Below are positions 34,887-46,500 of a stretch of 64,000 nucleotides of DNA, in pieces. The DNA is from Trebouxia sp. TZW2008 (Eukaryota > Chlorophyta > Trebouxiophyceae > Trebouxiales > Trebouxiaceae), in NCBI GenBank assembly GCA_002118135.1, contig BDIU01000308.1:1-64000 (forward strand), in the 5' to 3' direction. Both the position numbers and the translations under genes were made by a program. Numbering within the stretch: the first letter of the stretch is position 1; each line of letters begins with the position of its first letter. The notes under the pieces were generated by a model. That model searched no databases. It was not told the origin of the DNA and saw only the letters and a list, made by a program, of their open reading frames with translations.

Positions 34887-35984
34887 AGCATCCACTTCTG
34901 CCCATTCTTTCTTTCTAGCGCTAGAGCTTATAAGCTCACTGGATTCTTGCCACAGCTTCCGGCTAGCTACATCCCATGTTGTGTGGAGTTTTGGTCACTC
35001 AAGCTGTGTCTGCTTGTTTCTGGATCTGCCCTGTTGTTGCCAGACAGGCTCATTGTAACCAATTACAATGCTGTCATGTTGCCATCAACAATACATATGA
35101 CAAGTCTCTCCATATGCATGCTCATCGCCTATACAGCACTGTTTTGATTGACGAGAATTGCATACAATATAGCAAAGTCGAAGCACCAGCATGTACGCAG
35201 TTTGTCAATGCCTGCTGCATAGCTTGCATATGATGATGTTGCCAAATGCAATATGTTCGCAAGCACTAGTGCAGCGTTGGATGGCACGATCGATGATGAT
35301 AGTCATGCGAGCGGGGCTGCCAAAATAACAGCACAGGTGTATCATAATGCTGCATGTTGCCAGACTCTGGCATCATTGTACCTCTGAGGTACAGTCAATC
35401 AGGATAGGCTGTTAAGCAATGCGGCGTGCAATTCTGAGGAAAAAGACCCTTTGCAAATCACCCAGGCATTCACTGGCTGGGAACTTCCTGCGCACAGCAT
35501 GATCTAGGCCTGCACCCACACAGCACTATGTCAGGTGCTGATGTTTTGGCTTGTGGCATAAACATTTGACAGTGCTGAATTAACACTGCAGACCCAGGTC
35601 AAGCATTTGCAGTACGCCAGAAAATCGTATACATGCAACATGATCAGTAGCTGCAGCTACAAACCATCTACCAGCAAGGATGTGCCATTGCTGCAAATGC
35701 AGTGAGCTGCAACTATATCATCGTCTTTGAGCATGATGTTACCTTTATATTTACATACTTGTCGCCTTGATGTCTCAGATGTGGTCCGGGCTTGCACAGC
35801 TGCCTGCAGGACACAGCAAGTCAGAGTCTGTCCACATATTCCAGACACTTGTGAACAACGCTCACGGCACGACGGTACATCGTTTGTAGGCATGCGCAAG
35901 AGCTCAATGCGGCATGAATATGGTGAAAAGAACTACAAGCTTGAAACTCTGGCTGCTAACAAAGCACCCACCTGCACTAATACT
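34887..35984. other. 3' region between eIF1A and the repeat-rich gene
   Basis: The eIF1A 3' untranslated region occupies the left part. On the minus strand, a short segment at about 35,805-35,758 (AAVQARTTSETSRRQ) has an acceptor-like CTGCAG before it and a GTATGT after it, so it could be a further 3' exon of the gene ending at 35,985. No independent gene is recognised. Confidence 0.4.
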
Positions 35985-38900
35985 TCACAAGTCATGGTGT
36001 GGCCATCGGCAAATGCATGCTGCGTGAAGCATAAGTTTAGTCAGGTCTACAACATTTGCAAAAATCTCACCAGACTCTGCAGCAACAGCTTGAAGTAGCG
36101 GCTGCAGCATTCCATCACTGCACGTGCCCTCCTGAGTCTTCCTGCCAGTAGGAGCAATACTTTTTCTCCTGACTCTACTTTCAGGAATGCCATCCAGGTA
36201 TCTGGCAGTGTCAGGGTGAGTGACAACCTCAGTAGTGAATTCCTCATCAGCAGTTGCTCCAGCATTTGGGCATGGAGACAACCCATTTTGCTGTTTGCTC
36301 TGCTGTTTCCGCCGCTTCACTGAGGTGGAAGCTGAAGGGACCGCCTGTTCACATGCGTCTGACCACTCCTGATCAGCAGCCCTCTTAGTGCCTCTACTGA
36401 CCGCTGCTGGTGAGTCAGTGGATAGCCTGGCTTGTTGCTCTGACTGCTGCTCAGCATGTGTGGACTGCTGTTTGCCGCCCCTGGCCATTGCCACAAAGCT
36501 GCCATCCAGCTCTGCTGCCTTCTGTGTGGCTCTTCGGCTTCTGCCACTGCGCCTGACTGTGTCAGGAGCAGCACCAACAGCAGCATTAAGAGCCGCAGCA
36601 GCAGCATCACTTGCAATTGCAGCTGAGGATGGGTCTGCTTGCATAGTCACTGGTCCAGCCACATCTTCTGATGCAGTAGCAGCTTGTGAATCGACATCTT
36701 GCATAGTTGCTGGTCCAGCTGCAGCTTCTGATGCAGTAGCAGCTTGTGTATCAGCAGCAGCATCTGTCTGTCTGCTGCTTGGAATCTCAGCAATGCAATA
36801 AGGCTCCAAAGCATCAGCTGTTGAGGCAGGGTCTGCTGACTGAGCAAGCTGTCCGCCTGAAGGAGATAGAGCACCAATGGAGACGTCAGCATCTTCAGTG
36901 TCACAGGGCAGATGTGCTGATGCTGCCTGAGCTGCAGGATTGTCCTGTACCTCATCTGAGTCTGCTTCACTGGGGCCTGCTGGCTGCGCAACAAGAGGGA
37001 CTTGACGAAAAGCTGGCTGTTGGACTGGAGGCGTCTGATCATCAGCTTGCTCAGGAGCAGCAGCAGCATCAGCAGCAGCTGCTTGCCTGTCGTTCAGCTG
37101 AGTGTGAGGAGCTGTCTGGCTGTCTGGTTGCTGTGCAACAGCAGGGGCTTGACTGTACATTGACTGTGTATTCTGAGGTGGCTGATCATCAGCTGGCTCA
37201 ACAGCGGCAGCAGCAGCAGCTGCTGCTTGCCTATCAATCAGCTGAGCATGATGAGCTATCTGGCTGTCTGCTGGCTGCGCAACTGCAGGGGCTTCACTGT
37301 CAGCTGACTGTGCAAGCGGAGATGGCTGATCATGAACTGGCTCATCAGCAGCAGTGGCTGCTTGCCTGTCAATCAGCTGAGCGTGATAAGCTGTCTGGCT
37401 ATCAGGTAACTCTGCAGCTTGAGTGGACTGATTGCGAGCTGGTTCAGCTGACAGCTGATGAGCTGACCGCTGATGAGCTGCCTGGATGTGACTTGGCTGT
37501 GCAACAGGAGGGGCTTGGCTATCAGCTGGCTGTGCCACTGAAGCTGGCTGATCACCAACTGGCACAGCAGCAAAATCCATGGCTTGCCTGTCATTTAGCT
37601 GAGCATAATGAGCTGCCTGACTGCCAGCTTGATGTATAGCTAGAGCTATTGAACTCTCAGCTGGCTGCTCACGGTGCAGTATTTGACTGCCAGCTGCTTG
37701 TGTACCTACAGCTGCGGGGCTAGCAGCTGGCTGTGCAGGTTGAGCTGCCTCGTGCTCAGCTGCCTGCACCACGGTAGCTGCCTGCCTTTCAGCATCCAAT
37801 GCATCTGATACTGGTGGGCCATCAGCTGGCTGTGCATTGGGCACCTTGAAGCCCCTAGAGAGTTGCCCTCTGCCTGGCATTGGCTTGATTGGCAGTTGCT
37901 CTTCAGGAGACTCACTGCAATCTCTATCGCCAAGCACGACCCCATCTTCACTGGCATCATCATCAACTGGGTCACTGCAGCGCCTCTTGCCCGTGCGGCC
38001 CTTGCCAGGCTTGGGCAGATATGGAGGAGGGGTCATTTTGTCTGCCGCCTTTGCATCAGCCCTTGCAGCAGCTCGTGCTGCTCTGGCAGCTGCTGATGGT
38101 GTGGCTGCTGCTTGATGGTCGCTGACTGGTGCAGCTTCAGTGCCCTGCCCTGGCATTGCAGATGGCTCTGCCAGGGGATCTTGCAGCTGTTCTGGGCCGC
38201 CCTGCTGCTTGGTGTCAATGCTTGGCGCAGCAACACTGTCGGTGGGTTGAGCTGTGTGTGATGTTGCTGCAGGCAGTGGCGTCTTCTGCTGCTTGGAAGA
38301 TTGCGCTGCTGATTCCTTGCCAGCTTGCAGCTTTGCTCTGCATGCCTTGCAGCCTCTGACAGCCATCCGGCATTTGGGGCAGCCAAGCTTTTTAGCTTTT
38401 CTTGGTTGCTGTGTGGGGCTGACTGAAGCTACCGCTGATGCAGCAGCATCTGTTGCCTCATGCTCAGCTGTGGCAACAGCCATTGCTGGCTTTGCACGTG
38501 CCTGCTGTGCTGACGAGCGACCAGTCTCAGCTGCTGCCTGTGACTCCATAATATGTGGTTCAGCCCCCACTGACAATGCTGCTGCAGATTCTGGTTGGTC
38601 AGCAGCAGATGCGACATTTGCGGCATCAGGACGGCCCCTCTTGCGTGGCTTGCCAGTTGCCTTTGCAGGAGCGGCTTGCAAAGCAAGCCCTGATCTGGTC
38701 CTTGGCTGGTGGCTGGGTGCAGCTACAGCTGCAGCTTCTGACTCAGCAGCAGCTTGCATGCTGAAAGCACCTTTGGCAGCAGATTGTGCTGCAGCTTTCC
38801 TGCATGTCTCAGCTGCAGCTGCTTGGGCTTGCTGGGCTGTGGACGCAGCTCTGGTAGCCCGCCTTGTGGCCCGTGCCTCAGCAGGCTCTGAAGCCACTGA

Positions 38901-40280
38901 TGGAGCAGCTTGCTCAGCAGCCTTGTTGCGTCTTTTGGCCACAGCTGGTGATGCTGCAGCTTCCTGAGCTGCTGATACAGCTCTAGTGGCCTGCTTTGTG
39001 ACCCTTGCATTGATAGGCTCTGCAGCCTGAGTTTCAGCAAGCTGCTCTGTGACAGGTGCTTGCGCTGGCAAGACAATGTGACCAGATCTCAGCTCATGGC
39101 CAGCCTGCTTGGCAGCTGCTATGGCTGCTGCCCTGGTCGTAGCAGCAGGGGTTGTGGCAGCAGGTGTTGGCTGTGCCTCCATTGGCTCTGCAGCGATAGA
39201 CGAAGCAGGTTGCTCATCAACAGGTGCTTGTGCCGACAAGACTATGTGACCAGACCTCAGCTCATGGCCTGCTTGCTTGGCAGCTGCTCTGGCTGCTGAC
39301 CTGGTTGTAGCGACAGCAGGGGTTGTTGATGCCTCAACGGGCTCTTCAGCCATAGGTGAAGCAGGTTGCTCTGTGACAGGTGCTTGCGCTGGCAAGACAA
39401 TGTGACCAGACCTCAGCTCATGGCCAGCCTGCTTGGCAGCTGCTTTGGCTGCTGCCCTGGTTGTAGGGGCAGGGGTTGTAGCAGCAGGTGTTGGCTGTGC
39501 CTCAGTAGGCTCTTCAGCCATAGGTGAAGCAGGTTGCTCTGTGACAGCTGCTTGCGCTGGCAAGACAATGTGACCTGACCTCAGCTCACGGCCAGCCTGC
39601 TGGGCAGCTGCTTTGGCTGCTGCCCTGGTGGTTGCAGCAACAAGGGTTGGCTGTGCTTCTGACTCTTGCACAAACTGCTCTGCCCCCAGACTTTTGCGTG
39701 GCTTGCGGCCTTGCCTCTGCCTGTAGCTACCATTCTGATCTGGCGCTCTGGTGACAGGATGCTGTACAGCAGCCTGAGGGGAACAGACAGCAGCAGCTGC
39801 CTGTGCGCTTTCTGCCTTGTCTGCTGCAGTCGATGCTGCTGCAACAGGATTGCCCTCACTTGGGTTGAGAATGGGTAGCTGTGCGCTGGACTGCTGAGCA
39901 ATGCGCTGCATGACTGCAACGCCACTCTGAAGGGTGTGCAGCAGATCTACACCCTGCATGGAACGTACATCAATGCTGAAAGGACCAGAATGGGTATTAG
40001 TGCCAACACTAGCGTTTCTGTCAAAAAGGTCACTACTTGCTTGCAGCCGGAATTCATGACAGCTGAGCATTACGCTACATTTGACCCTGTGATTTTGCCA
40101 AAATCAACTGCATGCTATTGTAAAATGAAAGCATGAAACAGCTCTCTGGAGATGGTGACTAAGCAGACTCACTTGCAAGTCTTCAGGCTCTGCTGCACTT
40201 CCCTGCTGCGTTGTTGCTGGCATGGATTGTTCAGCGGCTGCTGCAGATGGCAGCTGCAACCCCCCAGACTGCGCCTGCAT
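35985..40280 (-). CDS. large repeat-rich Ala/Gln protein with CxxC-CxxC motif
   Basis: Two exons: 40280-40173 (MQAQSGGLQLPSAAAAEQ..., donor GTGAGT) and 39953-35985, in phase 0, giving about 1,358 residues. I do not recognise the family. Visible parts, in order: a short helical segment (HTLQSGVAVMQRIAQQSSAQ); four tandem copies of a unit of about 54 residues containing AGHELRSGHIVLPAQAPV; an Ala-rich region; a compact four-cysteine motif GCPKCRMAVRGCKACRAK at about 38,400-38,336, a likely zinc knuckle; an acidic/basic stretch; a second Gln/Ala/Asp repeat array (AQLIDRQAA, VAQPADSQ); then RRSGRSRRATQKAAELDGS and VRRKSIAPTGRKTQ. Basic patches and RSGR-type motifs hint at a nuclear, chromatin-associated protein, but that is inference. 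The 3' end is uncertain: a GTGAGA donor near 36,073 could lead to further exons. Confidence 0.6.
36960..37700 (-). repeat. degenerate coding repeat array (Gln/Ala/Asp-rich)
   Basis: Within the long exon, units of about 40-45 residues recur with the pattern AQLxDRQA - DQP - AQxADSQAPxVAQPADSQ. At least four units are recognisable. They evolve as in-frame tandem duplications and keep Gln, Ala, Asp and Ser as the main residues. Antisense reading of this array produces long spurious Leu/Gln-rich frames. Confidence 0.7.
39010..39640 (-). repeat. four-unit coding tandem repeat (about 160 bp each)
   Basis: Four near-identical units with the core TRAAAKAAAKQAGHELRSGH followed by IVLPAQAPVTEQPASP. 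DNA similarity between units is high, including silent positions, which suggests recent duplication or gene conversion. A fifth, more diverged unit may follow (RVTKQATRAVSAAQEAAASP). Confidence 0.85.
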
Positions 40281-40587
40281 GTCCGTAGCAGTGGTTTACG
40301 ACTAACAGCTGATTGCATTGTGACACTTGTATATCTTCCGGATCATTTGGGCATTCAGCAGGTACTTTGACAAAGGGTGTAGGCCTCACATCAATGCAAA
40401 GGCAGGTCGGCGAGCTGCTGAATTAAGTATCATATTCAGGTGTTGGTCCAACACTGATGGACGCGAGCTGCTGTAGTCAGGCATATGATTTGTGGCAAAA
40501 TTCAACTATCAGCATTGAGCAAATGAGGTTCTGTAACAGTGCATGAGGCATCAACGGTAGATTTGACAACATCATACACGGGTTGGC
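40281..40587. promoter_or_regulatory. short gap holding a promoter and a 3' end
   Basis: These 307 bp separate the start of the repeat-rich gene (40280, -) from the stop of the Treslin-like gene (40588, -). They must carry the 3' untranslated region of one and the promoter of the other, unless the two are a single transcript. Confidence 0.35.
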
Positions 40588-43500
40588 TTAGTCAGTGCTT
40601 GTTTGTGTTTGCAAGCACTCCAGTGAGACTACCTCAGCCTCATCGTCACTTGGTGGAATCACACCAATGCTTGCATCCTGACTGCCACCCACCACACCAT
40701 TTGGCACGTGCTCTGAGACCACTCCATAAGCTGCTGTAGGGTGTTGCGCATCTGCCATGCAAGCATGATCAGCTTCAGCAGCGGCAGCGTTGCTGTGATT
40801 GCCTGATGGCTGCAGCTGAGAGCTGTCAGTCGCACCGGACGCTAGGGGCTGAGACTCCATGCAGAGGTCAATCTTTTTGCGCCTGGTCAGCTTGTGCCTT
40901 CTTGGCTTTGGCACGTCCTGCATAACACACATACTATATTGCAAACTCCTTCTTATGGGTTGCAGGCACGCTTCAGGTATGTCTGGCACACCAGACATAT
41001 CGTGTTGTGGGCCGGCATGCGGGATTGTCTGCTATAAAATCTGCTTGTATAACACGTGCCATGCACATCTCAGTGACATCGGAATTGCCCATGCTTAGAC
41101 ATCTGGGAGACATCGTAGTGCAGAAATGCAAGAAGGCATTTGCATGGCTACAGTGCTGCGATGCTTCAATAGAGCTGACCTGAGCTGATGGCTTAGCCGC
41201 ATTGTGAGCGACTTGCCTGTCTTGCAATGCCTGTTGGGAAGTGGCTGGAGCTTGCCACTCTGCTGGAGGCGGTATGTCAGCTATGCCAGCAAATGCAGAG
41301 GCTGGCTGAGGCAGCTGAGATGGGCCAGCTTCAGCTGGCTGTAGCGACTCTTGTTGGGCAAGCGGGCCGTCATCAGTAGCAACATCTGTTTGTCCAGCGC
41401 CAACAGCAGGCTGTGGTTGATCATCAACGTCAGCCCTCACAGACGTCTTCTCTGGCTGCGCAGCCAATAAGGCACTGCCCTCAGCTTCAGGCAGCCCACT
41501 CAAGGCAGCCCTCCCAGCATCACCTAATTTTTCTGACGGTAGGCCAGTCGATGCTGCAGGCGCTTCTTCCTGTGGCATTGCAGCTTCAGCCAGCATTGCC
41601 TGTTCTGTGTTTGGCTGGTCATCTTCGCCAGTAGCCAAACTGTCTGGCGAAACATGCCTGGCTGCTGTACTCAAGCTGATTGACTGAATCTCAGCACCCA
41701 GACTTGCTTTCCTGTGATCTGATGACAGCTGCTGCTGGTCATCAAGGAAACCATCAGCAACAGGTGGCTGGTTGGCCAGGGCAGCAAATGGGGACATGGG
41801 TGCTGTAGCCTGTGCGCCTGTGTTTGCCCTGAGCATAGCTGCAGCTGCTGTCTGTGTGGCAGCCTTGTCCAATGGTCCTGCGCTGCTAAAGGTGGCAGAG
41901 CCAGGTCGAGAGGCCCATCTCCTTTCTGACTCATTTCTTGGATGTCCTGCTGCAGAAGCACCACCAGCTTCAAGACCAACAGCATCAGAAGCAGTGCTGG
42001 GCAGGGCTGGTGCTGGTGCAATGGGCGCAGGCTTTGCTCGCTTGGGGCTGAGCAGGTTTTGCACAGCCTTGCTTCTGGCAGGGCTCAGCAGAGCACGCCG
42101 TACGTGCTTGGGCCGTTCAGGGCTCAGCAATTGGGTGGTCCTTGCAGCATGCGGGCTCATTCTGCTTGGCACAGGGCTGAAGCGCTGAGAGCTCCTGATG
42201 CTGCGGGCCCCTTCACAAGGTGGGCCAGGTTGGGGACTGCCCCTTGCCCTGGCTAACTGCTGAGGACTGCTGTTGCTAGGGCCAGCGTGGAGTCTGTTTC
42301 CTGTCTTGTTTGCAGCAGTCCTGCTTGGGGCAGTGTTGCTGACAGCAGCAGCAGAAGGCTTGGCTGGGCTGAGAGTACTGATCAGCTGGTCTAAGCGGCT
42401 GGATTGTGTGGCGTGAAGTGTTGCTGGAGGAGGAAGCATGCTGCTGCCGCCTCGTGACAGCTGCCGGCTGTTAAGCCTGCAGATCAAAAGTTCTGCTGAC
42501 CCTGTTGTGAGCAAGCACCCCATGCCTGCTTGCAGTAAAGCATTCTTGCCGACAGCAGCTTGAGTCTTCACACAAAGCCAGATGAGCATGATCATAATGA
42601 TGATGATCATGATGCTGGGGCTGGTGATGATGACAACGACTTGCATGCTGCAAGCCTGCTTGCTTGCAGCGATTTTGCAGGACAGTTGTGAGCAATTGTG
42701 TAGGTGAGCATGGCTGCATCAAGATTATATGCATAGTGAGGATTGCACCTGCCAAGTGGAGCTTTGCGGGATGCATTCTGTAGCCAGCCCTTGACAGCTG
42801 GCTTAGGGGCGGCCTCATCCACAGCAGCTGTAGCAGAAAAAATAAGTTCATCGCAGCTTTCTCAAGCAGCACATGCAGTACTTCAATGGTTTTCTCAACC
42901 CATCAAGGCGCTACGCCAATAATGCAGCATCTTGGCAGTGCTCAGTCAATGGCAACAAGCGTTGTACAGGCAATCATTTGCATGCAAATGTGAGTTTTGT
43001 GCTATAACACTGCCTGGCATGTAGGCTCATGTATGTTAGTTGCAAGAGCAGTCAACATCATGATGCTGAAATAGCTGAGTGAAATGCTGCATACCTGGTG
43101 CAGCTGCTGTGTCAGTTGCAAAAAGTGACTGTGCGTCATCATCCTTGGAAGCTTCAGCCTCCAGTTCCTGAATTGTAGGGATGGGCATGTGACCTACAGA
43201 TCGAAAGCGCAGATGCTCAAGCGCGTGCTGACGCATGCGGGCACTATGCTGTAGCCTGGTATGCATTTGAGACCCTGCAGTGATGGCAAAGACAGATGTG
43301 CATGTGCACCTGAGTCAAAGCTACCACAGATCACACCAGCAGTTCCTCAGCACAGCAGAGTATCTTGTGCAATGCTCATGAGTAGACATGCAGATCAGAT
43401 TCAGGGTCTTTGATGCTTCACACCTTGCTAGGAGTACTTGGACGACGGTGCAACTTGTTCTGCTAGGGTACATGGCGCTGTGAACAAGATGCTGCCCAGA

Positions 43501-46500
43501 AACGACATTGAGCATGAAAGTCAAGTTTGATCTTGTATGTTGAAAAGCCTGTGCTTGAGCTGACTGCAGTGTTGGCCACTCAAGGCAAGCTGGCAGAGAG
43601 GGGCATACCAAAAGCCAATTGGCGCCTGCTTGGCTTCTGAACAGCAGATGTCACCTCCCTGTGGGCTTTGCTTGCTGTTCCAGGAATTGCGTCTGAATCC
43701 TCATTGGAGCTAGGACTTGCTGCCAGGTCAGACATCCTGCGATGTTGTTTGAATAATATGAGTCAAACACATAGTACAGCTGGCCTATCTAATGCATGAC
43801 AGATCTGTGTTGCATCTACAATGCCCATCTTTGCAGCTACAACTTGAATCTGAGCTTTGCTGCAGTTCTGTTTGCAGTCAGACAGATGTGTATTGAGCGT
43901 GGTACATACCCAACTTCAGCAACTACTGCCATATGTGTCATGGCTTGCATCAGTCAACTCGAAAGCCAGCACATACAAGCCCTGAGTTTGCACAAGTTCT
44001 TTGCTGCAAGATGGACGACGCAGGTCACATTGCAGCACAAAATCTGAGTCAACAATTTACAAAAGTATGGCAACAGAGCGATTGCAGTATGTCAGGAGTG
44101 CTACAGAGCTTAGGGAAACATTGCTACCTGATACGCTTTGGTGGAGGTGTCTTCTTGGCATGCTGCTTCTTCTTGCCTGCACAACACAAGATACATGAGC
44201 CTGACATTGACAAGCATCAGGTAATGTGCAAGTGCAAAATGTTTGCAGCTTAGGCAACCGGGCCTTTGTGTGATGAGCCTGTATGCAACTCAGAGAACAT
44301 TGCAATCCAAATGACATCATATACACCAATGGCAGGTCTAGAGCAAGTGCGTAATGCTTCACTGAAACATTTCTCATGCAAATCCCCTTTGAAGTATAAG
44401 AGCAGATTGTGCTTACAAGCATCAGCAAGGAATGGGCATACCTGCCATGCCAGATTTGGGCTTGGGTGCCATTGCAGCCTTGGGGTTCCACTTCACCTGC
44501 CGCCCACTTCCCAGCCTCTGCCTGCAGGCATGGGGCATACGCAATTTCAAAGGCTTGCAAGAACTCGGTTATGAAGGCCGCCCAGCAGGATGATGCAGAA
44601 ATACTTCTTGCTTCCAGGCGTCATTGCTTCCATATGGTGCTTCTGGCAGTCATGCTTCTGGTCTTTATTTCCATTGGCAAGACATGTCCTGAAGGCAATG
44701 GGCTTTGCAACGTGCTCTTTGCTGTTGTACAGCCTTCTCGGGTGAGATGCATGTGTATGCAGCAGCAAAACATCAGCTTCAGCATGAACAAGCTCAAAGC
44801 CTGCATTTATGCCTCTGCAGTCTTGCACAGTGGCACAGGCATCAGACCCAACACAACAAGACCAAGTAGTGGCCCTCACGTCAGATCCCGCTTGCGGGCA
44901 GGCGCTTTAGGTAGCAGGTCGCCCAGCTTGGCCTTGCTTGCCTGCTGCTCATGCCTGGACTGAGGCAGTGTACTGCCAGATGCATCGCCACTGCTGTTGT
45001 CTGATGCTGCCGGCGGTGCCAGCCCACCACTACCCCTGCATCATTGTGTACATTGTCACATAATGGTATAATGCATGCATCCCATTGCTCAGAGGTCCAA
45101 GCAATGCTGCAGAGCATGCAGGGAAGCAGGTTTCTTGTCTTCTGTATACGTGATTCCAAAGGGCTTGAGCTGTTTGTCCTTTCGAAAGGACGATGAATTC
45201 ATACAATACAATGAATACATGGGTGAAAGACCTTACTTGGATACAGAGGGCTGCAGGGAAGGGGCTGCGCTGACAGCTGGCCTGCTGCCTGAGGGGGCCG
45301 GGCAGCAGCTGTCCCCCACAACTGCCCCGCCAGCGTCCCCTTCTGGGTTCAGCAGCAGGTCGTCCTCAGTCCACACTCCACAGTTGCGTGCCAGAAAGTA
45401 GACAGCCTTGGGCAGTCTGGCAACTGCAATACAAACGAACATTTGCTGCTGAGAGCTGTTATGGGCTGGTTTTGGGTAAACTGACGGTATTGCCACTAGC
45501 TAATCGATGTGTACCGGATTGACGTATCTTGAAATTGCAGCTGCTGTGGGCATTGCCCTTTGATGTTACTTGGAAGATCTGCACATAACTTGCAAGGTGA
45601 TCAATAAAGAATGATGTGAGGGGCGTGCATGCAGCTGGGCTGTATACAAGCCTGAGGCTCAGCCTCATGTGCATCGCTTCAACAGCAGCTGCATGTCAGC
45701 TGGTGTAATCAAACAATGTACTGGCTTAGCGTGAGCTGTGACTGCACCTAGTGCTGGCTTGAGCCTGTTGAAGAAGTAGTTGTTCCCGCCTATTGGGATT
45801 TCTGGCAGCTCATTGACCAAGTCAGACCAGAATTCCTCAATGCTGTCCCAGGCAGCTCCAGTTGCAACCATGACAGGTGGACATACCAAGCGCTCAGTCT
45901 CAATATCACCTGCATGCACAAACTGAAGTAGAGGCAACATTTGATCAGCTGAGATGTGAAAGCTGAGATGACAGCATACACAAGGCCCCTGCAGCAAGAG
46001 CAAAAGGCATAGCTGTAAGTAGTGGCAGAAGGCATGAATGAACTGTTTGGCGACAGGTCAAGCATATGCAGCAGAGCCTTTTGCAAGTATTAGTGCTCGC
46101 TCAAAATTGCAGAATCATCCAGCAGCGACTTGTCAGATCACAAAGTTGCACGCTCAGCAACGCCCACTGAAGTCAAGTTGCTTGAACTGGGTCAACACTG
46201 CAGCCTTCTGCATGCCATGCCTGGCACAGCAACTCAAAGCTAGCTGCATGACATGAGCACAGGTCCAGCTATGTAAAGGCTGCATACCTTGTGTTGCCAC
46301 CAAGATATGTAGGCGCAAGTAGAGCTGCAGTGCAAGGATGTTCCTGCGCTTGATGCACTGCTTGTCCATGGCGTCTAGGGGTGGCGGGTTTTCATCCCAA
46401 AAGGTATCATTGCTCATCAGCAACACCCTTTGCAGAGCTTGGCGCACCACAGGCATGGGTGCTGACAGAGACTTGTTGCCAGACGGACTGGCCACAAGCC

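Noticed and set aside
35640..35900. Independent short gene on the minus strand
   Set aside because: Only one possible 45-base exon with splice-like ends was seen. It is better explained as a possible 3' exon of the neighbouring repeat-rich gene or as chance.
36746..37639. Long open frame on the + strand (297 codons, Leu/Gln-rich)
   Set aside because: It is the antisense of the coding repeat array of the 36-40 kb protein. Its composition follows from the Gln/Ala/Asp repeats, and it has no splice structure or conserved motif.
38254..38967. Open frame of 237 codons on the + strand, Ala/Ser/Cys-rich
   Set aside because: Antisense shadow of the Ala-rich part of the same minus-strand exon.
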